DNA of 64,000 nucleotides from Enterobacter ludwigii. Lineage in GTDB: Bacteria; Pseudomonadota; Gammaproteobacteria; Enterobacterales; Enterobacteriaceae. The number at the start of each line of letters is the position of its first letter. The stretch's first letter is position 1. Shown here in pieces: positions 18,159 through 28,544 of this stretch. The notes beneath the pieces are model-generated. The model ran no database searches. It saw only the letters and a list, made by a program, of their open reading frames with translations, and was not told the DNA's origin. Both the position numbers and the translations under genes were made by a program. Location of the stretch: NCBI RefSeq assembly GCF_001750725.1, contig NZ_CP017279.1:1488001-1552000 (forward strand), in the 5' to 3' direction.

Positions 18159-18990
18159 AAGCCTCCAGCGGGCGGGTCATAGCCCCGCGGCGCCAGACCA
18201 GCCAGGTGGTGAGCCAGCGCCAGTTTTCTGCCAGCGGCCAGGCTTCCACCTGATGGTGGCCTGGCATACTTTCCAGCATCGAACGAGGCATCAGCGCGAT
18301 ACCGGCGCCCGCGATGACGCAGGCGAGCATGCCGTGATAAGACTCCATCTCATGAATACGCCCGGGCGTGGCTCTGTCGGCGTGAAACCAGCTTTCCAGA
18401 TGTCGGCGATACGAACAGTTTGCGCGAAAGGCGTAGACGTCACTGCCGCTTACCTGCGTGGCGCGTGCCACTTCTGCATGCCCGGCGGGCGTGACCAGCA
18501 TCATCTCTTCCCGGTAAACCGGCATGCCTTCCAGTTCCGGATGCGAAAGGGGGCCATCGACAAACGCGGCGCTTAAGGTTCCCTCCAGTACGCCGTCAAT
18601 CATTGTGCCGGACGGCCCGGTAGAGAGGGCAAACTGGATACGTGGATAACGCTGGTTAAACTGCGCCAGGCTTTCCGGAATACGCACGGCGGCGGTACTC
18701 TCCAGCGCACCAAGCGCAAATAATCCCTGCGGTTCATCACCGGCGACGACCATTCGTGCCTCATCGACCAGCGCCAGGATCTGCTTGCTGTAGCGCAGGA
18801 AATTATGCCCGGCGGGAGATAAACGTAAACGCTGGTTCTCACGAATAAACAGCTCAACGCCAAGATCGGCCTCCAGCTGGCGGATGCGGGTGGTCAGGTT
18901 CGACGGAACGCGATGCACCTTTTGCGCTGCCTGGGTGATGCTGCCGGTGAGCGCCACGGCGTTAAACATTTCAAGCTGAGTTAAGTCCAT
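18112..18990 (-). CDS. ptrR: LysR-family regulator PtrR (YneJ)
   Basis: 292-aa regulator matching E. coli PtrR/Yne[51 protein letters not shown] holds the helix-turn-helix, and the central [24 protein letters not shown] block is diagnostic. In E. coli PtrR represses sad (yneI), fnrS and others under putrescine or nitrogen stress. Here too it is divergent from sad, with about 100 bp between the starts. Confidence 0.92.
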   Translation of the reverse strand: MDLTQLEMFNAVALTGSITQAAQKVHRVPSNLTTRIRQLEADLGVELFIRENQRLRLSPAGHNFLRYSKQILALVDEARMVVAGDEPQGLFALGALESTAAVRIPESLAQFNQRYPRIQFALSTGPSGTMIDGVLEGTLSAAFVDGPLSHPELEGMPVYREEMMLVTPAGHAEVARATQVSGSDVYAFRANCSYRRHLESWFHADRATPGRIHEMESYHGMLACVIAGAGIALMPRSMLESMPGHHQVEAWPLAENWRWLTTWLVWRRGAMTRPLEAFIALLNERQPPVPSP

Positions 18991-19089
18991 ACCATTCTCG
19001 ATTCGTGAACAAGGTGGTTAGTATTATTCATTTTTAAGAAATAGCAGAGTGCGCCACAATGAATCAACCGTTATTACGTGGAGACCATC

Positions 19090-20478
19090 ATGACTTATTC
19101 CTCTGCTACACATGCCCTCTCTGTTAACCCAGCCACCGGCGAGACGCTCGCGGCGTATCCGTGGGCGAGCACCGACGACGTTGAACGCGCAATTGCGCAG
19201 GCTGATGCCGGTTTTCGTCAGTGGAGACGCGTAAGCGTTTCAGACCGGGCGCAGAAGCTGCGCGATCTCGCCAGCGCGCTGCGCGATCGTGCAGACGAGA
19301 TGGCCCGAATGATCTCCCGTGAGATGGGCAAACCCATTTTGCAGGCGCGTGCTGAAGTGGCAAAATCCGCCAGCCTCTGCGACTGGTATGCGGAACACGG
19401 CCCGGCAATGCTGCAGCCTGAACCGACCCTGGTAGAAAACCAGAACGCGGTGATTGAATACCGGCCGCTGGGACCTGTTCTTGCCGTCATGCCGTGGAAC
19501 TTCCCGCTCTGGCAGGTACTGCGTGGCGCGGTACCCATTCTGCTGGCCGGGAACAGCTATCTGCTCAAGCATGCGCCAAACGTACTCGGCTCGGCTGACC
19601 TTATTGCGCAGGTATTTGCTGACGCCGGTTTTCCGCAGGGTGTCTTTGGCTGGGTGAATGCCACGAATGAGGGCGTGAGCCAGGCGATCAACGACCGTCG
19701 TATTGCCGCTGTAACCGTAACCGGCAGCGTGCGCGCGGGTGCGGCGATTGGTGCGCAGGCGGGGGCAGCACTCAAGAAATGCGTTCTGGAGCTGGGCGGT
19801 TCAGATCCGTTTATTGTGCTCAATGATGCTGATTTGGATCTGGCGGTGAAAGCAGCCGTGGCCGGACGTTATCAGAATACCGGACAGGTTTGCGCCGCCG
19901 CTAAGCGCTTTATTGTGGAAGAGGGCATCGCTGATGCTTTCACCCAGCGTTTTGTCGAGGCGACGGCAGCCCTGAAGATGGGGACGCCGGATCGCGAAGA
20001 AAACTTTATTGGCCCGATGGCGCGATTTGACCTGCGCGATGAACTGCATCAGCAGGTGCAGGCCACGCTGGCCGAAGGCGCCATGCTGCTGCTTGGCGGG
20101 GAGAAAGTCGCCGGTGAAGGGAACTACTATGCACCGACCGTGCTGGGGAATGTCACTGCCAGCATGACGGCATTTCGTCAGGAGCTGTTTGGTCCGGTTG
20201 CGGCGGTTAGCGTTGCGAAAGACGCGGAGCACGCGCTGCAGCTGGCTAACGACAGCGACTTTGGTCTGTCCGCAACCGTCTTTACCGCGAACGATACGCT
20301 GGCGGAGAAATTCTCCCGTGAGCTGGAGTGCGGTGGGGTGTTCATCAATGGTTTCAGCGCCAGCGATGCGCGCGTGGCCTTTGGCGGCGTGAAGAAGAGC
20401 GGTTTTGGTCGTGAGCTTTCCCACTTCGGTCTGCACGAGTTCTGTAACGTGCAGACGGTATGGAAGAACAGAGTCTAG
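19090..20478 (+). CDS. sad: Succinate-semialdehyde dehydrogenase Sad
   Basis: NAD-dependent aldehyde dehydrogenase, 462 aa, E. coli YneI orthologue, oxidising succinate semialdehyde from putrescine/GABA breakdown. Motifs: MPWNFPLWQVLRGAVPILLAGN (cofactor and active-site Asn), VTGSVRAGAAIGAQAG, catalytic glutamate in CVLELGGSDPFIV and catalytic cysteine in NTGQVCAAAKRF. The start is ATG 19090 (MTYSSATHALSVNPATGE), in register with E. coli; another in-frame ATG lies 12 bp upstream. It is divergent from its likely regulator ptrR. Confidence 0.93.
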   Translation: MTYSSATHALSVNPATGETLAAYPWASTDDVERAIAQADAGFRQWRRVSVSDRAQKLRDLASALRDRADEMARMISREMGKPILQARAEVAKSASLCDWYAEHGPAMLQPEPTLVENQNAVIEYRPLGPVLAVMPWNFPLWQVLRGAVPILLAGNSYLLKHAPNVLGSADLIAQVFADAGFPQGVFGWVNATNEGVSQAINDRRIAAVTVTGSVRAGAAIGAQAGAALKKCVLELGGSDPFIVLNDADLDLAVKAAVAGRYQNTGQVCAAAKRFIVEEGIADAFTQRFVEATAALKMGTPDREENFIGPMARFDLRDELHQQVQATLAEGAMLLLGGEKVAGEGNYYAPTVLGNVTASMTAFRQELFGPVAAVSVAKDAEHALQLANDSDFGLSATVFTANDTLAEKFSRELECGGVFINGFSASDARVAFGGVKKSGFGRELSHFGLHEFCNVQTVWKNRV

Positions 20479-20491
20479 TTCGCTCTCCGAT

Positions 20492-20516
20492 AACGGCCTT
20501 CAGCACGAAGGCCGTT
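20492..20516 (+). terminator. Terminator after sad
   Basis: Nine-base stem AACGGCCTT / AAGGCCGTT, 7-nt loop, then GTCATTTTCC: a plausible intrinsic terminator. Confidence 0.7.
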
Positions 20517-20594
20517 GTCATTTTCCTGCAATGGTTCTGTCATTTTCGTTTCGTAGACTCGCACGCGTCTAACGTCTTGTTACTGAAGAAAATT

Positions 20595-22184
20595 ATGAAC
20601 CTAACGCAAATTTTTCGCCGTATTGCGCAGCGCCTCATCCCTCGTCAGTTTGGCCTGCTGACCGGTATTTTCTGTATTATTGGTCTTTTCTCCGCACTGC
20701 AACTCTCCTCTTCATTTTTGCTCAATGCTTCCCTGAAGGACGCTCAGCGCAACGAGCAGCAAAATCTGCTGGCGTACCAGCAACAGAGCAAACTGGATCT
20801 GGCCCGCGTGTCTCTGCTGGCAGCAAGCGATCTGCTTAACCGCTCCGGCGTCTGGTTTATGCAGGATAAAGAGACCGGCTCTGAAGGAAGCTGGCACAGC
20901 CTGATGGACGAAGCTCAGGCGTCGCTGACGGTTTCTCAGCAGGCCTGGAACGCCTGGCTGGCGCTCAATCCGCCAAAAGATGATGCCCTGATCACCAGCT
21001 ACCAGCTTTTCTACGGTGCCATCAAGGAGCAGGCGGAAGGGCTCATCAAGACCAACACGATCGACGCCTTTTTTGCCGTACCTGCCCAGGCTTTTCAGAC
21101 TGACTTCAACGAAAACTATGCCCGCTATCAGCAGGCCAGTGAGAAGCAGGCGATGCAGGGCCGCCAGAGCCTGATGGCGCAACTCTCTGGCCTGCAAACG
21201 CTTTTTCTGATAGCGCCGGTTCTGCTACTTGCCATCGCCATTCTGGTGTGGTTCGGCATGTCCCGCTGGGTCATTACGCCGCTGCGTCGGTTGATTGCTC
21301 ACATTAACCAGCTGGCGGCAGGAGACCTGTCCGGTACACCGCCGGGCGTACTGCGCTTTAACAAGGAGATCGGACAGTTGAGCGACAGTGTTTCCACCCT
21401 GCAGCACGGACTGCAGGAACTGGTGACCCAGGTCAGCAATGCCACCCACGCAATGGTCGAAAATATAGGCTCGCTGGCGCAGGGCAACCAGAAGCTGTAT
21501 CTGCAGTCGGCTCGTCAGGCGAAAGAGCTTGAGGATGTGACGACACACATTGCCGCGCTGGAAAACCACGTGGAAGGGAATACAGGTTATGCAAAACTCG
21601 CCAGCTCACGGGCGGACGAGGCGCGCCAGGTAGCCGCGGGTGGCGATCGGATGATGACAACCGTCAATGCCTCCATGCAGGCGATCGTTGACCGATCGTC
21701 AGAGATGCGCGGGATCGTGGCGATGATCGACAGCGTGGCGTTTCAGACCAACATTCTGGCACTGAATGCGGCCATCGAGGCCGCCCATGCGGGGAACCAC
21801 GGGCGCGGGTTCGCCGTTGTCGCCCGGGAAGTGGGGCTGCTGGCCAGAAAGAGCAGCCACTCGACGCAGACTATTCAGGCGCTGATCAATCACTCTTTGC
21901 AGGGCATCGAAGACGGTTCCCGGGCCGTTAACCTGCTGGAAGATAATCTGCAGCAGGTGATCGGGCTGGTGGCTAATTTAAGCAGTCTGCTGAATGAGAT
22001 CTCGGTCGCGACCCTGAGCCAGGGGGAGAGCATTCATCAGATGACGCGGCAGCTTCAGGCGCTGAATCAGGTTTCCCGTCAGACCGACATGCTGGTGTCT
22101 GACGCGTCGGATGCCTCTGAACGGCTGCATAAGCAATCCGATCTTTTATTGCAGGCGGTTTCGCGTTTTCGTCTTAGCGCCTGA
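20595..22184 (+). CDS. Methyl-accepting chemotaxis protein
   Basis: Chemoreceptor of 529 aa. Order: TM1 at about 20-42 (FGLLTGIFCIIGLFSALQLSSSF), a Tar/Tsr-type four-helix periplasmic ligand domain to about 195, TM2 (TLFLIAPVLLLAIAILVWFG), HAMP from about 220, then the cytoplasmic coiled coil with the hairpin tip FQTNILALNAAIEAAHAGNHGRGFAVVAREVGLLARKSS. The tip differs slightly from the Tsr consensus (NHGRGFAVVAREVGLLARKS) but keeps the CheA/CheW contact residues. There is no C-terminal NWETF pentapeptide, so it would depend on other receptors for CheR/CheB recruitment. The start ATG 20595 gives a normal short cytoplasmic lead. It has no counterpart between yneI and glsB in E. coli K-12. Confidence 0.9.
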   Translation: MNLTQIFRRIAQRLIPRQFGLLTGIFCIIGLFSALQLSSSFLLNASLKDAQRNEQQNLLAYQQQSKLDLARVSLLAASDLLNRSGVWFMQDKETGSEGSWHSLMDEAQASLTVSQQAWNAWLALNPPKDDALITSYQLFYGAIKEQAEGLIKTNTIDAFFAVPAQAFQTDFNENYARYQQASEKQAMQGRQSLMAQLSGLQTLFLIAPVLLLAIAILVWFGMSRWVITPLRRLIAHINQLAAGDLSGTPPGVLRFNKEIGQLSDSVSTLQHGLQELVTQVSNATHAMVENIGSLAQGNQKLYLQSARQAKELEDVTTHIAALENHVEGNTGYAKLASSRADEARQVAAGGDRMMTTVNASMQAIVDRSSEMRGIVAMIDSVAFQTNILALNAAIEAAHAGNHGRGFAVVAREVGLLARKSSHSTQTIQALINHSLQGIEDGSRAVNLLEDNLQQVIGLVANLSSLLNEISVATLSQGESIHQMTRQLQALNQVSRQTDMLVSDASDASERLHKQSDLLLQAVSRFRLSA

Positions 22185-22246
22185 CGCAACATATAAGCCT
22201 CTGTTATACTCGCAGCCCGTTTTAGCCTGAGGGCAAGGAGCAAAGT

Positions 22247-23173
22247 GTGGCTGCGGTCATCCATAATGAGATGTTGGACGAGATTTTGTCGCAGGTTCGT
22301 CCGTTAATTGGAAAAGGGAAGGTTGCCGACTATATTCCGGCCCTTGCCTCAGTCAGCGGGAATAAGCTGGGTATTGCCATTTGTACGGTAGACGGGCAGC
22401 GTTACCAGGCCGGTGACGCCACCGAGCGTTTTTCAATTCAGTCCATTTCAAAAGTACTCAGTCTGGTTGCGGCCATGCGTCAGTATGAGGAAGACGAAAT
22501 CTGGCATCGCGTGGGGAAAGATCCGTCCGGGCAGCCTTTCAACTCACTGCTTCAGCTCGAAATTGAACAGGGTAAGCCGCGTAACCCGTTTATCAATGCC
22601 GGTGCGCTGGTGGTTTGCGATATGCTGCAAAGCCGTCTCAGCGCCCCTCGCCAGCGCATGCTTGAAATTGTCCGCCAGCTCTCGGGCGTCGCGGATATTG
22701 CCTACAATGCGGTGGTGGCGCGCTCGGAGTTTGAACACTCCGCCCGTAACGCGGCTATCGCCTGGCTCATGAAATCGTTTGGTAACTTCCATAACGATGT
22801 CGCCACCGTGCTGCAAAACTATTTCCATTACTGCGCGCTCGAAATGAGCTGTGTTGAACTGGCACAGACATTCTTGTTCCTCGCCCATCAGGGGCATGCG
22901 CCGCACCTCGCGCAAGATGTTGTCTCGCCCATGCAGGCGCGTCAGGTGAATGCCCTGATGGCGACCAGCGGGATGTATCAGAACGCCGGAGAGTTTGCCT
23001 GGCGCGTCGGTCTTCCGGCTAAATCGGGTGTGGGCGGCGGGGTGGTGGCAATCGTGCCTCACGAAATGGCGATTGCCGTCTGGAGCCCGGAGCTGGATGA
23101 AACGGGAAATTCACTTGCCGGTGTGGCAGTTCTGGAGAAACTGACCCAACGTCTGGGACGTTCCGTATACTGA
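22247..23173 (+). CDS. glsB: Glutaminase B
   Basis: Serine-dependent beta-lactamase-fold glutaminase, 308 aa, converting glutamine to glutamate and ammonia. Orthologue of E. coli GlsB/YneH across its full length. Catalytic SxxK is in [28 protein letters not shown] and [20 protein letters not shown] are conserved. The start is GTG at 22247 with ribosome site AAGGAG. The stop overlaps the yneG start by one base. Confidence 0.93.
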   Translation: MAAVIHNEMLDEILSQVRPLIGKGKVADYIPALASVSGNKLGIAICTVDGQRYQAGDATERFSIQSISKVLSLVAAMRQYEEDEIWHRVGKDPSGQPFNSLLQLEIEQGKPRNPFINAGALVVCDMLQSRLSAPRQRMLEIVRQLSGVADIAYNAVVARSEFEHSARNAAIAWLMKSFGNFHNDVATVLQNYFHYCALEMSCVELAQTFLFLAHQGHAPHLAQDVVSPMQARQVNALMATSGMYQNAGEFAWRVGLPAKSGVGGGVVAIVPHEMAIAVWSPELDETGNSLAGVAVLEKLTQRLGRSVY

Positions 23174-23529
23174 TGTCGACCCTGGATCCGCTTTTTGCCC
23201 GCCTGGCACGATCGCCTTTTCGTTCGCGCTTTCGCTTAGGCACGAAGGAACGGCAGTACTGCTGGGACAAAGGTGCCGAAACCATTGACCAGCACGCCGC
23301 CGATTTTATTGCCCGGCGTCTTGCACCGGCCCATCCCACCAATGACGGGAAACAGACGCCCATGCGCGGTCATCCGGTGTTTATCGCTCAGCATGCCACC
23401 GCCACCTGTTGTCGTGGCTGTCTGGCAAAGTGGCATAACATTCCGCAGGGTGTTCAGCTCAGCGCGCAGCAACAGCATTATATCGTCAGCGTGATCCACC
23501 ACTGGCTGGTGCTGCAGATGAACGCCTAA
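23173..23529 (+). CDS. yneG: DUF4186 protein YneG
   Basis: 118-aa protein of unknown function, E. coli YneG orthologue, translationally coupled to glsB (TGATG). Two cysteine pairs or near pairs, CCRGCLAKWHNIP, and the conserved GHPVFIAQHATATCC suggest a small metal site or redox function. It also keeps the KEWD-like FRLGTKERQYCWDKGAETI opening. Confidence 0.85.
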   Translation: MSTLDPLFARLARSPFRSRFRLGTKERQYCWDKGAETIDQHAADFIARRLAPAHPTNDGKQTPMRGHPVFIAQHATATCCRGCLAKWHNIPQGVQLSAQQQHYIVSVIHHWLVLQMNA

Positions 23530-23642
23530 ATTTGACGAGTTATGATCCTGTTGTATTTGTGTTATAGATGCAGGTTAAGTTAGTTCAGATCCTGCTGACG
23601 ATCGACATAATCGCCATAAGTTATTATACGGAATGATATTTA

Positions 23643-25088
23643 ATGCGTTCTGCTCTCTCTGCCTTCAGGTTTTTTCAACCCGATACTCCGCTGCGTAATG
23701 CGTCGTGGATCTTTATTCTCACCACCTTATTCTATTTTGTGGGTGCTGAATTGCGTCTGGTTGAAGCGTTGTCGCTGTTCTGGCCACTGAATGGCGTTAT
23801 GGCGGGAGTATTCGCCCGTTATGCTTATCTGAATCGTCTGCATAACTACGCGGTCGCGTATGTTGCCATGCTGATGTACGACGCGGTCACCACCAGTTGG
23901 GGAATGGCTTCGCTGGTGATTAACCTGTCGAATATGATTTTTATCGTCGTGGTCGCCATACTGGTTCTGCGTGATAAACGGCTGATGATAACCCCCGATC
24001 CGCTTAATGCGCTGCGTCTGTTTAACTACTGCCTGATTGCTGCGCTGCTGTGTGCCTTGCTTGGCGCGGTGGGGTCGGTCGGTATCGACAGTCACACCTT
24101 CTGGCCGCTGTTTGCCGACTGGTTTAGCGAGCAGTTTTCAACGGGGGTGCTGATTGTGCCGTGTATGCTGACGATTAGCCTGTTCGTGCGTGATATTCAG
24201 CTACGCCTGGAGCAGCTGTTCCCGGTTATGGCGTTGATTGTCTCGGTGGTGGCGTCGGTGGTGATTGGTGGCGCGGGGAGCCTCTGTTTCCCGCTGCCGG
24301 CGCTTATCTGGTGTGCGGTACGCTACCCGCTGCCCGTCACCTGTTTACTGACGTTTCTCACGGGTGCCGTTGAGATCATTCTGGTTGCTAACTCCATTAT
24401 CAATATTGCCGTCGCGACACCGCTTTCGACCCCGATGATGTTCTCAGCCCGGCTGGGCATTGCCACCATGGCTATTTGTCCGGTGATGGTCTCCGTCAGC
24501 GTGGCGGCCATTAATTCACTGATTCGTCAGGTGTCACTGCGGGCAGATTATGATTTTCTGACGCATGTCTATTCCCGCTCCGGGCTTTATGAAGCGTTAA
24601 AGCAAGAAGAGGCGCACCGGCATTCGCGTTTTTTAACCGTCATGCTGCTGGATATCGATTATTTCAAAAGCATCAATGATAACTACGGTCACGAGTGCGG
24701 TGACCGCATACTGGCGGCCTTTGCCCGGCAGGTTCAGCAGGTTGTCGGTGAGGACGGTATGGTGGCGCGAATGGGCGGAGAAGAGTTCGCGGTGGTCGTG
24801 AACTCCGGGGATGCGCAGCACGGTTTTGAACTGGCTGAACGCATCCGAACCACCGTCGCACATCATCCGTTTACCTGGCGCCAGCAGACGCTGTATCTGA
24901 CCGTCAGCATTGGCCTGGGCAGCGGTAAATCTGAATCATGGCAGTTGACGGAGGTCTTTAATAAGCTGATGGCTGAAGCGGACGATCATCTCTATCGTTC
25001 AAAGAAAGCGGGGCGAAATCGGACCAGCGCCCGGCTGTCGGATGAGCAGGTTACTGCAACCTCCGGCAGCGAAACATCACTGCATTAG
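23643..25088 (+). CDS. dgcF: Membrane diguanylate cyclase (DgcF/YneF-like)
   Basis: 481 aa. About residues 18-300 form a MASE1-type membrane sensor with eight or so helices (ASWIFILTTLFYFVGAELRLVEALSLFWPLNGVMAGVFARYAY is the typical opening), followed by a GGDEF domain with active GGEEF at 378-382 (RMGGEEFAVV). The I-site position upstream reads GEDG instead of RxxD, so product inhibition by c-di-GMP is probably lost. It occupies the yneF position beside yneG. Its product, c-di-GMP, favours sessile growth; the signal is unknown. Confidence 0.85.
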   Translation: MRSALSAFRFFQPDTPLRNASWIFILTTLFYFVGAELRLVEALSLFWPLNGVMAGVFARYAYLNRLHNYAVAYVAMLMYDAVTTSWGMASLVINLSNMIFIVVVAILVLRDKRLMITPDPLNALRLFNYCLIAALLCALLGAVGSVGIDSHTFWPLFADWFSEQFSTGVLIVPCMLTISLFVRDIQLRLEQLFPVMALIVSVVASVVIGGAGSLCFPLPALIWCAVRYPLPVTCLLTFLTGAVEIILVANSIINIAVATPLSTPMMFSARLGIATMAICPVMVSVSVAAINSLIRQVSLRADYDFLTHVYSRSGLYEALKQEEAHRHSRFLTVMLLDIDYFKSINDNYGHECGDRILAAFARQVQQVVGEDGMVARMGGEEFAVVVNSGDAQHGFELAERIRTTVAHHPFTWRQQTLYLTVSIGLGSGKSESWQLTEVFNKLMAEADDHLYRSKKAGRNRTSARLSDEQVTATSGSETSLH

Positions 25089-25197
25089 TCGTCATGAGCC
25101 AGTGACGTTAACAAATAGCGTCTGAACAGGATATTCGTACACTGACAATGTCTCTGTTTAAGCTACGCTTTTAGTAAAGCTTGCGTCAGGAGACGTT

Positions 25198-26163
25198 ATG
25201 AAAACACCTGCAACCCCTGAAAATGAAACGGAACGTCTGAACTCGCTGCGCGAATCAGGCCTGCTTGAAATCGACAGTTCGCCGGCCTTTGACCGCCTGA
25301 CGCGTCTGGCAAAACGCTTTTTCCAGGTGCCGCTGGCGATGGTCAATCTTATCGATGAGCATTCGCTGATCGTGAAGTCAGCGGATGGCCAGGCACCGGA
25401 CTCTGTCCCGCGCAATATCTCATTTTGTGGCCATACGATCCTCAGCGAAGCGCCGCTGGTGGTGGGGGACATGCGTCAGGATGACCGCTTTGCCGATAAT
25501 CCGCTGGTGGCCGGTGAGCCAGGCGTTCGTTTCTACGCTGGTTTCCCGCTGCGTCTGCGCGACGGCGCGAGCGTCGGATCGCTTTGCCTGATTGATTATT
25601 CTCCGCGCGAGTTTACGGCGGCCGATCTTGCCGTGCTGGGAGACCTGGGCGCGCTGGCAGAAGATGAATTTGCCGCCGTCAGTGCGGCGACTACCGATGA
25701 ACTGACGGGCTTATTCAACCGTCGGGGCTTTAATCAGCTCGTCCGGTTTACCCTGTCCGTCGCCCGACGCCGTGCAGAGCCGTTAACCCTCGGCTGGCTG
25801 GATCTGGATCGCTTTAAGGAGATAAACGATCGGTACGGCCACGAGGAAGGGGATAAGGCGCTGAACGTGATGGCGCAACTGATGCGTTCCTCCTTCCGTG
25901 AGGCGGATCTGCTGGTTCGCTTTGGCGGGGATGAGTTTGCCGTGCTGTTCGCCGATACGGATGAGCAGGGGGCCTGGATTGCGATGCAGTATCTGGCCGA
26001 GCAGGTCGAAAATTATAATGCCCGCAAACTGCATCCGTGGTCGCTTCTGTTCTCGTGGGGACTCAGTGAATTCGACCACAATGGCCATGACCTGCAACAG
26101 TGGCTAAAAGAGGCCGATGAAAAGATGTATGCCATGAAGCAGCAACGCCACCGCGAAAGATGA
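25198..26163 (+). CDS. GAF-GGDEF diguanylate cyclase
   Basis: Soluble 321-aa protein: N-terminal GAF domain (about 10-155; LNSLRESGLLEIDSSPAFDRLTRLAKRFFQVPLAMVNLID and ISFCGHTILSEAPLVVGDMRQDDRFADNPLV are typical of these GAF modules) followed by a GGDEF domain with intact GGDEF at 243-247 and RxxD I-site READ at 234-237. It should make c-di-GMP in response to a cytosolic small molecule or redox state. The neighbouring cyclase lacks the I-site, so the pair may differ in feedback control. Absent from the E. coli K-12 order. Confidence 0.87.
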   Translation: MKTPATPENETERLNSLRESGLLEIDSSPAFDRLTRLAKRFFQVPLAMVNLIDEHSLIVKSADGQAPDSVPRNISFCGHTILSEAPLVVGDMRQDDRFADNPLVAGEPGVRFYAGFPLRLRDGASVGSLCLIDYSPREFTAADLAVLGDLGALAEDEFAAVSAATTDELTGLFNRRGFNQLVRFTLSVARRRAEPLTLGWLDLDRFKEINDRYGHEEGDKALNVMAQLMRSSFREADLLVRFGGDEFAVLFADTDEQGAWIAMQYLAEQVENYNARKLHPWSLLFSWGLSEFDHNGHDLQQWLKEADEKMYAMKQQRHRER

Positions 26164-26245
26164 CATAACAAAAGCCTATGATCGATCCGTTTGCGTTAAT
26201 AAGATGTTAATTGCACAGTGACGGTATTCAACGTAAGGAAAAACA

Positions 26246-26773
26246 ATGAATACCTCACTGCACATCAAAAACCTCACCCGGGAAGAGATCCTCACCCACC
26301 TTGATGCGTTGTCCGCGATCCTCGAAAACTGCGTTAACGGCGGCGCATCCGTCAGTTTTATGTTGCCCTTTAGCCCGGAAAAAGCGCGTGCTTTCTGGCG
26401 CGGTATTGCTGAGAGCGTGGGACGCAATGAACGTCTTGTGCTGGCCAGTATCGATCCGCAGGACGGTGTTATCGGCACGGTACAGTTGATCACCGATCAG
26501 CCGGAGAATCAGCCGCATCGCGCGGATGTGGCAAAACTGCTGGTCCATGAAAAAGCGCGCCGTAAAGGGGCGGCAATGGCCCTGATGGAAGAACTTGAAG
26601 TACAGGCCAGAGCCAGAGGCATTTCGGTCCTGGTACTGGATACGTCCACCGGCAGCGGTGCCGAGACGTTCTACCAGCGTGCTGGCTGGCAAAAAGTGGG
26701 GGAGATCCCGCGCTATGCATTGATGCCGGATGGCGCGATGACCGCCACCTCCGTGTTCTATAAGTTCTTATAA
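26246..26773 (+). CDS. GNAT-family N-acetyltransferase
   Basis: 175 aa. Acetyl-CoA binding signature VAKLLVHEKARRKGAAMALMEELEVQARARG and the terminal ETFYQRAGWQKVGEIPRYAL are clear. Substrate unknown; the C-terminal YxxAG-like segment resembles small-molecule acetylating enzymes of the YjaB/acyl-CoA group. It stands alone between two cyclase genes and uxaB. Confidence 0.85.
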   Translation: MNTSLHIKNLTREEILTHLDALSAILENCVNGGASVSFMLPFSPEKARAFWRGIAESVGRNERLVLASIDPQDGVIGTVQLITDQPENQPHRADVAKLLVHEKARRKGAAMALMEELEVQARARGISVLVLDTSTGSGAETFYQRAGWQKVGEIPRYALMPDGAMTATSVFYKFL

Positions 26774-26831
26774 TTATTTTTCACAACTCCATTATGAATT
26801 GATCAAAACAGGGTTCCCGGTCGTAAAGTTT

Positions 26832-26858
26832 TGATAAGTTATCGTACCAATCTTATCA
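26832..26858. promoter_or_regulatory. Inverted repeat upstream of uxaB
   Basis: TGATAAG at 26832-26838 and CTTATCA at 26852-26858 form a 7-bp inverted repeat with 13 nt between, 33 bp before the uxaB start. An ExuR/UxuR site would be expected here by homology, but I cannot confirm that this repeat is it. Confidence 0.4.
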
Positions 26859-26890
26859 GGCTGTATGACTAATTATAAAAGGAACCCATT

Positions 26891-28342
26891 GTGAACACAC
26901 TTAACCGTCATGATTTTCCCGGTCCACACTATCCGGAACGTATCATTCAGTTTGGTGAAGGCAATTTCCTGCGGGCGTTTATCGACTGGCAAATCGACCT
27001 GTTAAACGAACATACCGATCTCAACGCCGGTGTGGTGGTCGTTCGTCCCATTCAAAGTGATTTTCCGCCGTCGCTGAATACGCAGGATGGTCTGTATACC
27101 ACGATCATTCGCGGCCTGAACGAGAAAGGCGACGCGGTGAGCGATGCACGTCTTATCCGTTCCGTTAACCGCGAAATCAACGTTTATAATGAATACGATG
27201 CGTTCCTCAGGCTGGCTCATAACCCGGAGATGCGCTTTGTGTTCTCGAATACCACGGAAGCCGGGATCGGTTATCACGCGGGCGACACCTTTGAAGATGC
27301 GCCTGCCGTCAGCTACCCGGCGAAACTGACGCGATTGCTCTTCGAGCGTTTCAGTCATTTTAACGGTGCGCCAGACAAAGGCTGGGTCATCATTCCGTGT
27401 GAACTGATTGACTACAACGGGGATGCGCTGCGGGAACTGGTGCTGCGCTACGCGCAGGAGTGGGCGCTGCCGACGGCCTTTACTGAATGGTTGAACGATG
27501 CCAACTGTTTCTGCTCAACCCTGGTTGACCGCATTGTAACGGGTTACCCGCGTGACGAAGTGGCCGCCCTGCAGGCTGAACTGGGTTATCAGGACGGGTT
27601 CCTGGATACCGCCGAACGCTTCTATCTGTTTGTGATTCAGGGCCCTGACTCCCTTGCCAGCGAACTGCGTCTTGATAAGTTCCCGCTCAACGTATTGATC
27701 GTGGATGACATCCGCCCTTACAAAGAGCGTAAAGTCGCCATTCTGAACGGTGCGCACACGGCGCTGGTACCGGTAGCCTTCCAGGCCGGGCTGGACACGG
27801 TAGGCGAGGCGATGAACGATGCTGACGTGTGCGCTTTTGTCGAAAAAGCTATCTATGAGGAAATTATTCCGGTACTGGATTTGCCGCGTGATGAGCTGGA
27901 ATCGTTCGCCAGTGCGGTAACGGGCCGTTTCCGTAACCCTTACATCCGGCATCAGCTGCTGTCGATTGCCCTCAACGGGATGACCAAGTTCCGCACCCGC
28001 ATTCTGCCGCAGCTGCTGGCAGGGCAGAAAGCAACCGGGTCATTGCCTGCGCGACTGACGTTTGCTTTAGCGGCACTGATTGCGTTTTATCGCGGGGAGC
28101 GTAACGGGGAAAGTTACCCGGTACAGGACGACGCGCACTGGCTGGCGCGTTTCCAGCAGCTGTGGACACAGCATCACGATCGCCAGATCACTACCCGCCA
28201 ACTGGTAAAATCGGTACTGAGCGTGAGTGAACACTGGGAGCAAGATCTTACGCAGGTTAACGGCCTGGTCGAGCAGGTTACGCGGGATCTGGATGCTATT
28301 CTGCTTCAAGGAATGCGTGCGGCGGTTAAACCGCTCTGCTAA
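26891..28342 (+). CDS. uxaB: Tagaturonate reductase UxaB
   Basis: Altronate oxidoreductase, 483 aa, reducing D-tagaturonate to D-altronate with NADH in galacturonate catabolism. It begins with the polyol-dehydrogenase N-domain ([24 protein letters not shown]) and contains the mannitol dehydrogenase C-domain signature [24 protein letters not shown] start at 26891 with ribosome site AAAGGAAC, as in E. coli. It is followed by a strong terminator. The rest of the galacturonate genes (uxaCA, exuT) are not in the window, as in E. coli. Confidence 0.93.
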   Translation: MNTLNRHDFPGPHYPERIIQFGEGNFLRAFIDWQIDLLNEHTDLNAGVVVVRPIQSDFPPSLNTQDGLYTTIIRGLNEKGDAVSDARLIRSVNREINVYNEYDAFLRLAHNPEMRFVFSNTTEAGIGYHAGDTFEDAPAVSYPAKLTRLLFERFSHFNGAPDKGWVIIPCELIDYNGDALRELVLRYAQEWALPTAFTEWLNDANCFCSTLVDRIVTGYPRDEVAALQAELGYQDGFLDTAERFYLFVIQGPDSLASELRLDKFPLNVLIVDDIRPYKERKVAILNGAHTALVPVAFQAGLDTVGEAMNDADVCAFVEKAIYEEIIPVLDLPRDELESFASAVTGRFRNPYIRHQLLSIALNGMTKFRTRILPQLLAGQKATGSLPARLTFALAALIAFYRGERNGESYPVQDDAHWLARFQQLWTQHHDRQITTRQLVKSVLSVSEHWEQDLTQVNGLVEQVTRDLDAILLQGMRAAVKPLC

Positions 28343-28350
28343 CACCGTTG

Positions 28351-28370
28351 CCCGGCTTCGGCCGGGTTTT
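28351..28370 (+). terminator. Terminator of uxaB
   Basis: Perfect 6-bp GC stem CCCGGC / GCCGGG closed by a TTCG tetraloop and followed by TTTT. Confidence 0.9.
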
Positions 28371-28544
28371 AATGGGGACCTTATTAGTTACAACATACTA
28401 TTTGCTCTGTTTTTAAAAAACACCTCTGACACCGTGCGGTTTAGGCTAGCCAGGTCAGAAAATTCAATGTTTTATTAACATGCTTGCAACCGTGAGGGGG
28501 ATCACGTTTAATAGCCACGCTCTTTTTCTTTCCTGAAACTCACT

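Noticed and set aside
20460..20594. 45-residue N-terminal extension of the chemoreceptor
   Set aside because: It overlaps sad and its terminator; the ATG at 20595 gives a normal chemoreceptor N-terminus.
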